DNA of 64,000 bases from Chitinophaga sp. Cy-1792 (GCF_011752935.1 NZ_VWWO01000001.1:1798001-1862000); one strand, 5' to 3'. Counted from the first letter of the stretch, positions 50,681-60,993 are shown. Notes: generated by a model not told the origin, from the sequence alone. Numbers and translations are program-made.

Positions 50681-52327
50681 TTACAAACTCACACCACGTT
50701 TCCACGGGATAAAATCATCCTGGTGCAGTAACTCAGCTTTGGTATGTACTTCACCGCTGGCGGTTTGTATCACATATTCCAGGATCTGCTCACCCATATC
50801 AGCGATGCTGTGCTGGCCGCTGATGATGGAGCCGGTATCGATATCAATGATATCAGGCATGCGGGTAGCCAGTTTGGTGTTGGTAGCGAGTTTTACTACC
50901 GGTGCAATCGGGTTGCCGGTAGGAGTACCTAAACCAGTGGTAAACAGTACAACGTTTGCGCCGGAACCAACTTCTGCGGAGGTAGACTCCACATCATTGC
51001 CTGGTGTGCAAAGCAGGTTTAATCCTGGTTTGGTAACATATTCTGTATAATCCAGTACATCAGTTACAGGAGAGGTACCTCCTTTTTTAGCTGCACCGGC
51101 GGATTTAATCGCATCTGTGATCAGGCCGTCTTTGATATTGCCAGGAGAAGGGTTCATGTAGAAACCGGAACCTACTGACTGCGCCTGGTTTTCATACGCA
51201 CGCATAATGCGGATGAATTTCTCCGAAGTATTTTCGGTTGTACAACGGTTGATGAGCTCCTGTTCCACACCGCAGAGCTCAGGGAACTCAGAGAGGATAG
51301 AAGTACCGCCCAGTGCCACGAGCAGGTCGGAGGTATGACCTACTGCAGGGTTGGCAGAGATACCGGAGAATCCGTCGGAGCCGCCGCATTCCAGGCCTAT
51401 TACCAGTTTAGATAACGGACTTGGCTGACGGGTATCCTTGTTAGCTGCTACCAGTGCCAGGAAAGTATCTTTGATGGCGGAAGAAAGCATCGAAAATTCA
51501 GAAGGACTCTTCTGTTGTTCATAAACCAGGATTGGTTTATTGAAAGATGGATTGAGTTTTTTCACCGCTTCCTGCAGGATGGATACCTGCGCGTGCTGGC
51601 AGCCCAGACTGAGCACGGTGGCACCTGCTACGTTAGGGTGGTGGATGTAACCAGCCAGGAGGGCGCAGAGCGCGTCTGAGTCCTGGCGTGTACCGCCGCA
51701 GCCACCTTCGTGGGTGAGGAATTTAATACCATCTATATTAGGAAATATTTTGCTACGCTTGTCCGTGTTGCTGGCAGCGCCGGCTTCATATTGCTTAATC
51801 GCTTCTAAATCACCTTTTTTATAGAGTTCCACGAGGTCAGTTACCTGTTCGTTGTAAATCTCTGCAGGAGCGAATCCAAGGCCTTTCTCGAAAGCTGTTT
51901 TGATCACGCTTACATTCCTGTTTTCACAGAATACCAGTGGAATTACCAGCCAGTAGTTACGGGTACCTACCTGCCCGTCTGCCCGTTGATAGCCCATGAA
52001 GGTGCGGTCTTTCCATTTGCTGATATCCGGTGCCTGCCATTGCTGGCTGCCTTCTTTTTCGTGGAAGGCATTGGCATCGTGTACTACGTTTTCGGTAGTC
52101 ATGATGCCACCCTGGCGAATCGTCGTAACAGCTTTGGCAACCAGTACACCGTACATGATTACAGGTTCGCCACTGTTAATATCGTTAATGAGAAATTTAT
52201 GTTTAGCGGGAGTGTTTTGCAGCAATTCTATCTCCTGGCCGTTGAATGTAATTTTTGTTCCAGCCTGTAAATCTTGCAATGCAACCAGCACATTATCGGC
52301 CGGATGTATTTGTAAATAACTGTTCAT
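50681..52327 (-). CDS. uxaA: Altronate dehydratase
   Basis: A 548-residue dehydratase that converts D-altronate to KDG. The N-terminal SAF-like domain (about 1-90) is fused to the large catalytic part, as in E. coli UxaA. Conserved pieces are GYQRADGQVGTRNYW, LTHEGGCGGTRQDSDALCAL, GLECGGSDGFSGISANPA and FTTGLGTPTGNPIAPV. It is the missing middle step for the facing operon. The N-terminal gap to the lyase gene holds a shared LacI-type operator. Confidence 0.94.
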   Translation of the reverse strand: MNSYLQIHPADNVLVALQDLQAGTKITFNGQEIELLQNTPAKHKFLINDINSGEPVIMYGVLVAKAVTTIRQGGIMTTENVVHDANAFHEKEGSQQWQAPDISKWKDRTFMGYQRADGQVGTRNYWLVIPLVFCENRNVSVIKTAFEKGLGFAPAEIYNEQVTDLVELYKKGDLEAIKQYEAGAASNTDKRSKIFPNIDGIKFLTHEGGCGGTRQDSDALCALLAGYIHHPNVAGATVLSLGCQHAQVSILQEAVKKLNPSFNKPILVYEQQKSPSEFSMLSSAIKDTFLALVAANKDTRQPSPLSKLVIGLECGGSDGFSGISANPAVGHTSDLLVALGGTSILSEFPELCGVEQELINRCTTENTSEKFIRIMRAYENQAQSVGSGFYMNPSPGNIKDGLITDAIKSAGAAKKGGTSPVTDVLDYTEYVTKPGLNLLCTPGNDVESTSAEVGSGANVVLFTTGLGTPTGNPIAPVVKLATNTKLATRMPDIIDIDTGSIISGQHSIADMGEQILEYVIQTASGEVHTKAELLHQDDFIPWKRGVSL

Positions 52328-52502
52328 AAAAGCTAAAGTAGTAAATAAGGCAGCCGGCTGGTAATACTATCCTATTAATCCCTGATAACATTTTGCCTTC
52401 TTGCCAAATCAACGGAAATCGTTAACAGCAGCAAGTTACAAATGAATCAGGAAAAGATAAATTCAAATTAAAAGGTTTAAATACCATCTGAAAAAAAGAT
52501 TA

Positions 52503-52516
52503 TGCAAACGTTTGAA
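52503..52516. promoter_or_regulatory. LacI-type operator between uxaA and the lyase gene
   Basis: TGCAAACGTTTGAA differs at one position from the palindrome TGCAAACGTTTGCA. It lies 176 bases before uxaA and 110 before the lyase gene, able to serve both divergent units. The rest of the 298-base gap is AT-rich, without a gene. Confidence 0.65.
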
Positions 52517-52538
52517 CAATTATTACATTGTATCATCT

Positions 52539-52557
52539 TTCCGGCATAAAGCCGGAA
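52539..52557 (+). other. Small hairpin in the lyase leader
   Basis: TTCCGGC, loop ATAAA, GCCGGAA: a 7-bp stem, 69 bases before the lyase ATG and 22 bases after the operator. It may be part of the 5' untranslated region. Confidence 0.4.
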
Positions 52558-52625
52558 TATTTAGTGAACAATGAAAACTGGATGACTATGCGCAAAGCTT
52601 ACTCACCTTATAAATCTATAGCCCT

Positions 52626-54584
52626 ATGCGGTTAATAAAATTATTCCACGTACTGACAGCGGCTGTGATGGCGCTTTCAGTGAATTTACAGGCACAATCG
52701 AAGCCGGCACCATCAGATTTCCTGGAAAAAGCCTGGCAGCAAGCCGGCGGCGCCACTGCTTTTGCAGGCAGGGATGCCTGGCGTAACGAGCTGAAATCTA
52801 CCATACAGCAGCGTATCAATACACTGCCAGCGGCTACCAAAGCCGGACTGATAGAGGATGCGGAGAAAGCTTTGACTTTTAAATGGCCAGCTGTTACCGC
52901 TGATCTTTACCTGCAGTACCGCGACAATGGCAACAGGATTAATTTCGAAACCGTACAGGGCGAGCGCCGCAGAATGATGGTAGCACTGATAGCCGGTGAG
53001 CTGGTGGAACATAAAGGACGTTTTATGCCGCAGATAGCCAACGGCCTGTGGCTGGTGCTGGAAGAAAGCACCTGGGTATTACCTGCACATATTGGTGTGC
53101 AGAAATCTGGTGCCAACCTCCCCGATCCATCAGAGCAGATCATTGACCTGGTAGCAGGAGAAACCGCTGTAACACTAAGCTGGGCGCAGTTCCTGCTGAG
53201 AGAGGACCTGGACAAATATTCCGTGATCATCAACAAACGGATAGATTATGAACTGGACCGCCGTATCTACACCCCTTATCTGCAACGCGATGATTTCTGG
53301 TGGATGGGCTTCAAAGGTGGTCAGGTCAATAACTGGAACATCTGGATAAATAATAACATACTTAAAACTGCACTGCTCAATCTTGATAACACCGACAAAC
53401 GCAATGCGGTTATCGCTAAAAGTATACGTAGTGCCGATAACTTCGTAAATGCCTATGCGCCCGATGGTGGCTGCGATGAAGGGCCGTCCTACTGGGGACA
53501 TGCCGGTGGTAAGCTGATTGAAATGCTGGAATCCTTACAAAGCGCATCAGGCGGTAAGCTGGATTTCAGTAAAAACCCGCTCATGCATGCCATTGGCGCC
53601 TATATCTATAAAATGCATGTGGATAGTAACAGGTTCGTGAATTTTGCAGATGCTTCTGCCAGAAGTATCCCGCCACCACAGGATGTATTCATGTACGGCC
53701 AGTTATATCACGATACGCTGCTGACAAAGTTCGGTTCCTACCTGTATGGATTGGGACACCCTGATAAAGAAAGATTAAAAGCGAGTGCACTGGCTGAATT
53801 CGTATATGAGTTACTGTTGGGAGATGATATCCGGAGAACCCCGGCTGCGGCGCCTTATACTGCTGTCAACTGGCTACCTGATCTGCAGGTACTTTCCCTG
53901 CGTTCCAGGGCCGGTACGCCGAAAGGCTTATTCCTGGCGGCACAGGGCGGACATAATGCAGAGAGTCATAACCATAACGACGTAGGTAATTTTGTACTTT
54001 ATGTAAACGGGCAACCCGCCATCATTGATGTTGGCGTAGGCACCTATACAAAGCAAACGTTTAGCAAAGACCGTTATCAGCTTTGGTATATGCAGAGTCA
54101 GTGGCATAACTGCCCTACCATTAACGGCATACAGCAGCAGGATGGCCGCAGGTTTCAGGCTGGTGACGTTTCTTTTAAGCAACGTCCTGACGGTGGTTTG
54201 CTGAAGATGGATATTGCTAAAGCATACCCTGAAGCAGCGCTGGTAAACAGCTGGGTGCGTACCTGGAATTTTACAGCCAATAATGCTACCGTGGTGCTCA
54301 CGGATGAATATGACCTGAAAGAGTGGAAAGAGGCTTTCCGCTGCAATCTGATGAGTCCACAGGCGCCGGATACCAGCAAGGCAGGCGTACTGGTTATCAA
54401 AGGTAATGGCAATGACCTGGTGGTAAACTATGATCCGGCATTGCTGGAAGTGACTACCACACAGCAACCTATTGATGATCCACGCCTTTCCTCCGTATGG
54501 GGCAATAGCGTTACGCGTATTAGTATGGTTGCTAAAAAGCAGCAGCTGCGCGGAAAATACACCATCAAATTTGCGTTAAAATAG
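52626..54584 (+). CDS. Heparinase II/III-family polysaccharide lyase
   Basis: A 652-residue secreted lyase. The signal peptide is MRLIKLFHVLTAAVMALSVNLQA. An alpha-toroid domain (about 60-370) has the stretch YAPDGGCDEGPSYWGHAGG. The C-terminal beta-sandwich has the family hallmark GHNAESHNHNDVGNFVLYV. Such enzymes cleave uronic-acid polymers by beta-elimination, leaving a 4,5-unsaturated uronide. Substrate (alginate, heparin-like or other) cannot be read from sequence; family PL12, PL15, PL17 or PL21 would be candidates. The unsaturated hydrolases downstream fit its products. Confidence 0.85.
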   Translation: MRLIKLFHVLTAAVMALSVNLQAQSKPAPSDFLEKAWQQAGGATAFAGRDAWRNELKSTIQQRINTLPAATKAGLIEDAEKALTFKWPAVTADLYLQYRDNGNRINFETVQGERRRMMVALIAGELVEHKGRFMPQIANGLWLVLEESTWVLPAHIGVQKSGANLPDPSEQIIDLVAGETAVTLSWAQFLLREDLDKYSVIINKRIDYELDRRIYTPYLQRDDFWWMGFKGGQVNNWNIWINNNILKTALLNLDNTDKRNAVIAKSIRSADNFVNAYAPDGGCDEGPSYWGHAGGKLIEMLESLQSASGGKLDFSKNPLMHAIGAYIYKMHVDSNRFVNFADASARSIPPPQDVFMYGQLYHDTLLTKFGSYLYGLGHPDKERLKASALAEFVYELLLGDDIRRTPAAAPYTAVNWLPDLQVLSLRSRAGTPKGLFLAAQGGHNAESHNHNDVGNFVLYVNGQPAIIDVGVGTYTKQTFSKDRYQLWYMQSQWHNCPTINGIQQQDGRRFQAGDVSFKQRPDGGLLKMDIAKAYPEAALVNSWVRTWNFTANNATVVLTDEYDLKEWKEAFRCNLMSPQAPDTSKAGVLVIKGNGNDLVVNYDPALLEVTTTQQPIDDPRLSSVWGNSVTRISMVAKKQQLRGKYTIKFALK

Positions 54585-54689
54585 CATTGGGTGGCTATGG
54601 CTGCCCAGCTCACCAAATATTTTTTCAATGCCGCAAACGCAATACCGGCGTGTATTATAATCGATTGCATAAAATATCGCTTGGATTAT

Positions 54690-54703
54690 TGCAAACGTTT
54701 GCA
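54690..54703 (+). promoter_or_regulatory. LacI-type operator before the first DUF2264 gene
   Basis: A second perfect TGCAAACGTTTGCA, 57 bases before the TTG start at 54760. The spacing equals that of the site before exuT, which argues that both act on a promoter in the same position. Confidence 0.72.
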
Positions 54704-54759
54704 TTAAATTAGGGTTTTAATAGCCCGGCATCTGACAGAAACAGCAAAAACCAGATCGT

Positions 54760-56025
54760 TTGGAAAGAAGGAATTTTTTAAAGATGGCCCCGCTGGCCGG
54801 AATAGCGGGAATGGCAGCACCTTCCAGGGCGCTGGCAGGAACAGGAACAACTGCAGAAAATAATTTAGCCGCAGCTGCTATATCGGACCGTGAATACCAG
54901 GCAAAGCTACTGCAAAAGATAGCCGGCCCGGTAGTGGAGAACATGAGCAAAGGCACGCTGAAAAAGAACATGCCTAAAGAAAAAGGCCCGGGATACGGAC
55001 TGGCATTGGAAAAGGTAACCTACCTGGAAGCTTTTGCACGCTGTATATCCGGACTGGCACCATGGCTGGCATTGCCGGACGACAGCACTGCAGAAGGCAA
55101 AGTGCGTAAGCAAATGAGAGAGCAGGTATTACAGGGTATTACCAATGCAGTTGATCCTACAGCAGCAGATTACCTCAACTTCCGCGAGGAAGGGCAGCCG
55201 CTGGTAGATGCCGCCTATTTATGTCAGACATTCATGCGTGCACCGGATACCTTCTGGAAGCCGCTGGACAATAAAACAAAAGCAAACGTTATCACCGAGC
55301 TGAAAGAGCTCAGACGTATACGTCCTGCCTATAATAACTGGTTACTCTTTGCGGGTATGGTGGAAGCTTTCCTGTCGTCTATCAACGAAGAATTTGAACC
55401 ACTACGCACCATGGTAGCCACACAGAAAATGAAAGAGTGGTATGCCGGGGATGGCTTCTATTCAGACGGGCCGCAGTTTTCACTGGATTACTACAATGGC
55501 TATGTCATCCATCCTATGCTGACGGATATGCTGAAAGTGCTTGCCGACAATAAACAGGGAAGCAAGGCCGACTATGATCAGGCGATGAAGCGTATGCAGC
55601 GTTTTGCAGAACTGCAGGAACGTATGATCGCACCAGATGGTACCTATCCGGCATTAGGCAGGTCGATGACCTACCGTACGGCCGCATTTCAGCCACTGGT
55701 ACAACTGGCGCTGATGCACCAGCTACCGGAAGGAATTGCACCTGCACAGGTACGTTGTGCCATGACAGCCATCATGAAACGGATCTTTGAGCAGGAAGGT
55801 ACCTTCGATAAAAACGGCTGGCTGCAACTGGGGATCTGTGGTCATCAGCCGGAAGTGGCAGATGTCTATACTTCTACCGGAAGTTTATATATCTGTACCA
55901 ATGGCTTCCTGGCACTGGGATTGCCAGCCGAAGACCCGTTCTGGGCTGCACCTGCCGCAGAATGGACGGCGCAGAAAGTATGGTCCGGCAAACCGGTTAA
56001 AAAAGATTACCACGTTACTTATTAA
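54760..56025 (+). CDS. DUF2264 protein with Tat signal (copy 1)
   Basis: A 421-residue protein. The N-terminus MERRNFLKMAPLAGIAGMAA carries a twin-arginine motif (RRNFLK). It starts at TTG; the first ATG (54784) would cut the motif off, so the TTG is favoured. The rest is a helical (alpha/alpha)-barrel-like fold typical of DUF2264, with conserved VTYLEAFARCISGLAPWL, FSLDYYNGYVIHPM and GICGHQPEVADVY. Members occur in uronide-utilisation loci and are thought to be glycan hydrolases or lyases, but activity is unproven. A close paralogue is at 62423. Confidence 0.85.
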   Translation: MERRNFLKMAPLAGIAGMAAPSRALAGTGTTAENNLAAAAISDREYQAKLLQKIAGPVVENMSKGTLKKNMPKEKGPGYGLALEKVTYLEAFARCISGLAPWLALPDDSTAEGKVRKQMREQVLQGITNAVDPTAADYLNFREEGQPLVDAAYLCQTFMRAPDTFWKPLDNKTKANVITELKELRRIRPAYNNWLLFAGMVEAFLSSINEEFEPLRTMVATQKMKEWYAGDGFYSDGPQFSLDYYNGYVIHPMLTDMLKVLADNKQGSKADYDQAMKRMQRFAELQERMIAPDGTYPALGRSMTYRTAAFQPLVQLALMHQLPEGIAPAQVRCAMTAIMKRIFEQEGTFDKNGWLQLGICGHQPEVADVYTSTGSLYICTNGFLALGLPAEDPFWAAPAAEWTAQKVWSGKPVKKDYHVTY

Positions 56026-56061
56026 ACATCAGTAAAAACTAATAACAACAGATAAAGTATT

Positions 56062-56904
56062 ATGAGCAAACAATATGAATCCCGTTATGCAAGCAGTCCT
56101 GCTGAAGTAAAGCAGATGGATACTGCTACACTGAGAGAGGCATTTCTGATACCGCGTGTATTTGAGGCAGATGAAATCACCTGGGTACATACCCATTTCG
56201 ACCGTTATCTGACCGGTGGTGCAATGCCTGTGAAAACAGCGCTGAAACTGGAAATTATTGACCTGCTGAAAGCTGATTATTTCCTGCAACGCAGAGAGTT
56301 GGGAATGATCAACGTAGGAGGAGATGGTATTGTAGAAGCTGATGGCGTACAATATGAAATTGCTTTTAAAGAAGCTTTATATATCGGAAAAGGTACACAA
56401 CAGGTAACTTTCCGTAGTAAAGACGCTGCTAATCCGGCTAAATTCTACCTGAACTCTACACCTGCTCATCATACCTATCCAACTAAAAAGGTTACAAAAA
56501 ATGAAGCGGAAGTGGTGACCCTGGGTGCCCTGGAAACATCTAACCACCGTACTATCAATAAACTGCTGGTAAATTCTGTACTGGAAACCTGTCAGTTACA
56601 GATGGGTATGACCGAACTGAAACCGGGCAGTGTATGGAATACCATGCCGGCACATACGCATGACAGAAGAATGGAAGTTTATTTCTATTTTGAAGTACCG
56701 GAAGGACAGTCTGTATGCCACTTTATGGGTCAGCCGCAGGAAACCAGGCATATCTGGATGCAGAACGAACAGGCGGTTATTTCTCCGCCATGGTCTGTTC
56801 ACTCCGGCGCAGGTACCAGCAATTACACGTTTATCTGGGGTATGGCAGGTGAAAACCTGGACTATGGTGATATGGACCATTGCAAAATTACCGAGCTACG
56901 ATAG
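56062..56904 (+). CDS. kduI: 5-dehydro-4-deoxy-D-glucuronate isomerase
   Basis: A 280-residue cupin enzyme converting 5-keto-4-deoxyuronate (DKI) to 3-deoxy-D-glycero-2,5-hexodiulosonate. Zinc ligands are in [16 protein letters not shown] (His-x-His and Glu) and the later HSGAGTSNY. Length and motifs are standard. It prepares the substrate for KduD encoded nearby. Confidence 0.95.
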   Translation: MSKQYESRYASSPAEVKQMDTATLREAFLIPRVFEADEITWVHTHFDRYLTGGAMPVKTALKLEIIDLLKADYFLQRRELGMINVGGDGIVEADGVQYEIAFKEALYIGKGTQQVTFRSKDAANPAKFYLNSTPAHHTYPTKKVTKNEAEVVTLGALETSNHRTINKLLVNSVLETCQLQMGMTELKPGSVWNTMPAHTHDRRMEVYFYFEVPEGQSVCHFMGQPQETRHIWMQNEQAVISPPWSVHSGAGTSNYTFIWGMAGENLDYGDMDHCKITELR

Positions 56905-56925
56905 TAACTGATAATAACCGTCATC

Positions 56926-59139
56926 ATGATAAGAAACATAGTAATGGCAAGTCTTTCAGGACTTGCCTTATTCCACGCATCCACGGCAAAATGCCTGCCT
57001 GTGGGTGATTCTACCCTTAATGCTCCGGCTATTTTAGGTCAGATGGAAAAAGTTGCCACCTGGCAATGGAACAAACTCGATAACAGAGGCTGGTCTAATC
57101 CGCAAACCAACTGGACAAACGGTGCCATGTATACCGGGATGTTCAAGCTGGCCCAGGTATCGGAAAATCCATTCTTTATGCAGCGCCTTGTCAGAGTAGG
57201 TACTGATAACAATTGGAATACCGGTCCGGATAGATTCTTTGCAGATGAATATTGCATTGGTCAAACCTATTCACAGCTGTATACTATTTATAAAGAACCC
57301 AGGATGATTGAACGCTGGCGTAAGCTGGCAGACAGTATCGTGGCTGCGCCGCATACCGAGTCACTGGAATGGGTAAACGGTATTCACCATCGCGAATGGG
57401 CCTGGTGCGATGCGCTCTATATGGGACCTACCGCACTGGCTTATCTTACTACTGCTACCGGCGATGCTAAATACCTGGCTACCGCAGATAAGCTGTGGTG
57501 GAAAACCAGCGACTTCCTGTACAGCAAAGAAGATAGTTTATACTATCGCGATGCCAGCTATTTCGGTAAGAAAGAAGCCAATGGTAAGCGCGTATTCTGG
57601 AGTCGTGGCAATGGCTGGGTAATGGGCGGACTGGTACGTATGATGGATAATATGCCTGCTACATACGCCGGTAAAGCGAAGTTTGTAGAACAGTTTAAGC
57701 AGATGGCCTACAAGATAGCCGCGTTGCAAAACAACGATGGCACCTGGCATGCCAGTTTGCTTGATCCGGATAGTTATCCTTCCAAAGAAACAAGTGGTAC
57801 CGGATTTTACGTATATGCATTAATGTGGGGAGTGAATAACAATATCCTTCCTGCAAAAGATTTTATGCCTGTCATTAAAAAAGGCTGGGAGGCGCTGGTA
57901 AGCTGTGTGCAACCTAATGGTAAACTGGGTTTTGTACAGGTTGTTGCAGCCGCTCCCGGTAAGGCTACCGCAGAAGATACCGACGTTTATGGCGTAGGTG
58001 CATTCCTGTTGGCAGGTTCTGAAATTATAAAATTTGATATCAGACAACAGGGAGGTACAGCCATTGAGATGACCAACAATATTGGTGTAGACCGTCCCGG
58101 GGAAATTGTGGAACTGGATATGGCTACTTTCTCAAAGGCACAGCCTAAAACCGCTGCAAAATCTTTCCGTATAGTCAATGCCGTTACTGGTAAGGAAATT
58201 CCATATCAGCTGATTTATAATGGTGAAAAAACACCATCTTCTATTCTCCTGCAGATCAATGCTGCACCGGGAGCTACGGTAACAGCCCTGGTAAAGGAAG
58301 GCACGCCGGCACCAGTGAAAGCGAGAGCTTATGGCCGCTACGTTCCTGAGCGTAAGGATGACTATGCATGGGAAAATGACCGTATGGCTTATCGTATGTA
58401 TGGTAAAGCGCTGGAGCAGGTTCCAAAGGAAATGGCTTTTGGTATTGATGTTTGGGCTAAACGTACCGAAGAGCTGGTGATCAACGAATGGTACAAGACA
58501 GATAACTATCATCATGATAATGGCCAGGGACTTGATTTCTATAGTGTAGGACTGACACTGGGGGCGGGTGATAATGCACCTGTTGTTAATGACAGTATCC
58601 GTTACCCTAAAAATTATCGTCAGCAGAAAACGCTGGATAATGGTCCGTTGCGTACTGCTTTTGCACTTACCTACGAGCAGTGGAATGCGGGCGGTATACC
58701 CGTAACCGTTACCAAAACGATCAGTCTGGATGCAGGTTCACAACTGAACCGTATCTCCCTGCAATATAGCTTTAAAGGCAAAGAGCTGCCTGTTGTAACA
58801 GGCATCGTAAAACGTAAGGAGCCGGGCACCATTCTGCTGGATGAAAAAACCGGTGTAATGGGATATTGGGAGCCACAGCATGGCGAAGATGGAACCATTG
58901 GCCTGGGTTGCGTGTTCCCTGAAGGAAAGCCAGGTATGAAAACAGATGATGTACACCTGCTGACGCCGGGCATCGCACAAAATGATAAACCTTACGTTTA
59001 TTATGCCGGTGCTACCTGGAGCAAGGGAGGATGGATCGCTAATTCCGCCGAGTGGTTTAACTACCTGGAGAACTTCTCCCAGCGGGTAAATAACAAGATT
59101 GCAATAACCTTACAGAATAACATTCCAACAAAGAAATAA
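56926..59139 (+). CDS. GH105 unsaturated hydrolase fused to DUF4861
   Basis: A 737-residue secreted protein with a signal peptide at residues 1-20. The N-terminal half (about 30-370) is a GH105/YesR-like (alpha/alpha)6 barrel that removes the unsaturated uronic acid from rhamnogalacturonan or similar oligomers, with RGNGWVMGGLVRMM and the catalytic Asp in the WCDALYMGPTALA region. The C-terminal half (about 390-730) is a DUF4861-like domain with unknown role. Both parts are complete and in one frame. The stop codon overlaps the kduD ATG (TAATG). Confidence 0.86.
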   Translation: MIRNIVMASLSGLALFHASTAKCLPVGDSTLNAPAILGQMEKVATWQWNKLDNRGWSNPQTNWTNGAMYTGMFKLAQVSENPFFMQRLVRVGTDNNWNTGPDRFFADEYCIGQTYSQLYTIYKEPRMIERWRKLADSIVAAPHTESLEWVNGIHHREWAWCDALYMGPTALAYLTTATGDAKYLATADKLWWKTSDFLYSKEDSLYYRDASYFGKKEANGKRVFWSRGNGWVMGGLVRMMDNMPATYAGKAKFVEQFKQMAYKIAALQNNDGTWHASLLDPDSYPSKETSGTGFYVYALMWGVNNNILPAKDFMPVIKKGWEALVSCVQPNGKLGFVQVVAAAPGKATAEDTDVYGVGAFLLAGSEIIKFDIRQQGGTAIEMTNNIGVDRPGEIVELDMATFSKAQPKTAAKSFRIVNAVTGKEIPYQLIYNGEKTPSSILLQINAAPGATVTALVKEGTPAPVKARAYGRYVPERKDDYAWENDRMAYRMYGKALEQVPKEMAFGIDVWAKRTEELVINEWYKTDNYHHDNGQGLDFYSVGLTLGAGDNAPVVNDSIRYPKNYRQQKTLDNGPLRTAFALTYEQWNAGGIPVTVTKTISLDAGSQLNRISLQYSFKGKELPVVTGIVKRKEPGTILLDEKTGVMGYWEPQHGEDGTIGLGCVFPEGKPGMKTDDVHLLTPGIAQNDKPYVYYAGATWSKGGWIANSAEWFNYLENFSQRVNNKIAITLQNNIPTKK

Positions 59140-59894
59140 TGTTTGAATTAAACGGAAAAATAGCCCTGGTAACAGGATGTAAGCGAGGTATCGGGAAAGC
59201 CATGGCAGTAGCACTGGCAAAGGCGGGTGCTGATATCATCGGCGTATCTGCCTCCCTGGAGCTGAGTGGCTCAGAGGTAGAGCGTGAAGTGACCGCATTG
59301 GGAAGGCGTTTTAAGGCTTATCAGTGCGATTTCTCCAACAGAGAGGCATTGTATACCTTTATTCACCAGTTAGGGCAGGAAGTGCCTGTAATTGATATCC
59401 TGGTGAATAATGCCGGTACCATCATGCGTAAACCGGCTGCAGAGCATCCGGATGAGTACTGGGATACCGTGATCAATACCAACCTGAACGCGCAATTTAT
59501 CCTGACCAGAGAAATTGGTAAAGGGATGATTGCCAGAGGAAAGGGAAAGATTATCTTTACAGCCTCTCTGCTGACATTCCAGGGCGGTATCAACGTACCG
59601 GGATATGCAGCCAGCAAAGGAGCCGTAGGTTCACTGGTGAAGGCTTTCGCCAATGAGTGGGCTTCTAAGGGAGTGAACGTGAACGCCATAGCCCCGGGAT
59701 ATATCGCCACAGATAATACTGCTGCCCTCCGTGCAGATGAGCAGCGCAGTACTTCCATATTGGACCGTATACCTGCAGGCCGCTGGGGCGAACCTGAAGA
59801 TTTTGACGGCCCTGTTGTTTTCCTGGCTTCCAAAGCCTCCGATTACGTACATGGCACCATCCTTACCGTTGATGGCGGCTGGATGGGCAGATAA
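59139..59894 (+). CDS. kduD: 2-deoxy-D-gluconate 3-dehydrogenase KduD
   Basis: A 251-residue short-chain dehydrogenase reducing the KduI product to KDG with NAD(P)H. The Rossmann motif is TGCKRGIGKA, the catalytic Tyr-x3-Lys is in GYAASKGAVGS, and the C-terminal TVDGGWMGR ends as in KduD. It is translationally coupled to the upstream GH105-DUF4861 gene. Confidence 0.94.
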   Translation: MFELNGKIALVTGCKRGIGKAMAVALAKAGADIIGVSASLELSGSEVEREVTALGRRFKAYQCDFSNREALYTFIHQLGQEVPVIDILVNNAGTIMRKPAAEHPDEYWDTVINTNLNAQFILTREIGKGMIARGKGKIIFTASLLTFQGGINVPGYAASKGAVGSLVKAFANEWASKGVNVNAIAPGYIATDNTAALRADEQRSTSILDRIPAGRWGEPEDFDGPVVFLASKASDYVHGTILTVDGGWMGR

Positions 59895-59931
59895 TTAACA
59901 TAACCATTGCAGGAAAAAGCATACATATTCC

Positions 59932-60993
59932 ATGAGCAAACGTACAGAAAAAACAATCGTTGATATTGCGGAAGAACTACAATTGTCTGTTTCCACAGTA
60001 TCCAGGGCCCTCAACGACCATCCCAACATCAGCGCACGTACGAAAGAACGCGTGAAGAAAATGGCGCGAAAACTGGGATACCGACCGAATGCACTGGCTG
60101 CCGGATTACGCAACAATAAAAGCAAAACGATTGGTTTGATAGTGCCCAGGATATCGATGTTTTTTCCTGCAACCATCTCTACCATCATCCAGAATAAATT
60201 GCAGGAATATGGCTATAACCTGATCATCTGCCAGTCTAACGACTCCTATGAACAGGAAAAGACTTTGGTCAATACGCTGTATTCCGCCAGGGTAGATGCA
60301 CTGGTAGTTTCTACCACGTTATATACCACTGATTTTTCCCATTTTGATGTTTTCAGAGATAATAACATACCATTGGTATTTTTTGACCGGGTACCTAAAG
60401 ATTACAACGTAAAAGTGATCAAAGGGGATGATTACCTCGGTGGATATACTGCTACCAAACACCTGATAGACAAAGGTTGCAAGGATGTGGTGCATATCTC
60501 CGGCCCGCTCACCTGCTGTCTTTACAGCGATCGGGTGGCAGGTTATAAAAATGCCTTACAGGAACACGGCCTTACCTTTAAAAAGAACCGTGTCTTTTAC
60601 CAGGAGCTGACCAGAGATAACGCCTGGCAGACCTGCGAGAAAATATTTGCTCAGAAACCTTACCCGGACGGGATTTTCGCTTCCAATGATACTACCGCCA
60701 TTACTATCATGGAGTATTGCAGAAAAATTAACCTGAAGGTGCCGGAAGATGTTAAGATTGTTGGGTATTCCAACGATCCCCGTACGGAAATCGTTACGCC
60801 GCCCATTAGCTCTGTAGACCAGTTTCCGGGGATGATGGGAGAAAGAGTAGTGGCCGCACTGATGGAACTGATCAACGGTAAACAAACCGCAGTACCACGT
60901 TATTCACAGGAAATCATTCCTATCCAGCTCATAGAAAGACAATCAAGCGCAGGAAAAGCTAAGCCGACCAAAAAGAAAATGACTTTGTCATAA
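59932..60993 (+). CDS. LacI-family regulator of the uronate locus
   Basis: A 353-residue repressor. The N-terminal HTH (KTIVDIAEELQLSVSTVSRA) with hinge helix (GYRPNALAAGLR) is followed by a periplasmic-binding-like effector domain (residues about 65-330, e.g. TIGLIVPRISMFFPATISTI and VVHISGPLTCCLYSDRVAGY). The operators at 49021, 52503 and 54690 have the central-CG palindrome this family binds. A KDG or related sugar acid would be the natural effector; this is inference. The gene is 37 bases after kduD, so it is probably in the same operon. Confidence 0.92.
   Translation: MSKRTEKTIVDIAEELQLSVSTVSRALNDHPNISARTKERVKKMARKLGYRPNALAAGLRNNKSKTIGLIVPRISMFFPATISTIIQNKLQEYGYNLIICQSNDSYEQEKTLVNTLYSARVDALVVSTTLYTTDFSHFDVFRDNNIPLVFFDRVPKDYNVKVIKGDDYLGGYTATKHLIDKGCKDVVHISGPLTCCLYSDRVAGYKNALQEHGLTFKKNRVFYQELTRDNAWQTCEKIFAQKPYPDGIFASNDTTAITIMEYCRKINLKVPEDVKIVGYSNDPRTEIVTPPISSVDQFPGMMGERVVAALMELINGKQTAVPRYSQEIIPIQLIERQSSAGKAKPTKKKMTLS

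Noticed and set aside
54052..54065. Operator-like AGCAAACGTTTAGC inside the lyase gene
   Set aside because: Only the central eight bases match and it is more than 600 bases from the next start; weak auxiliary site at best.
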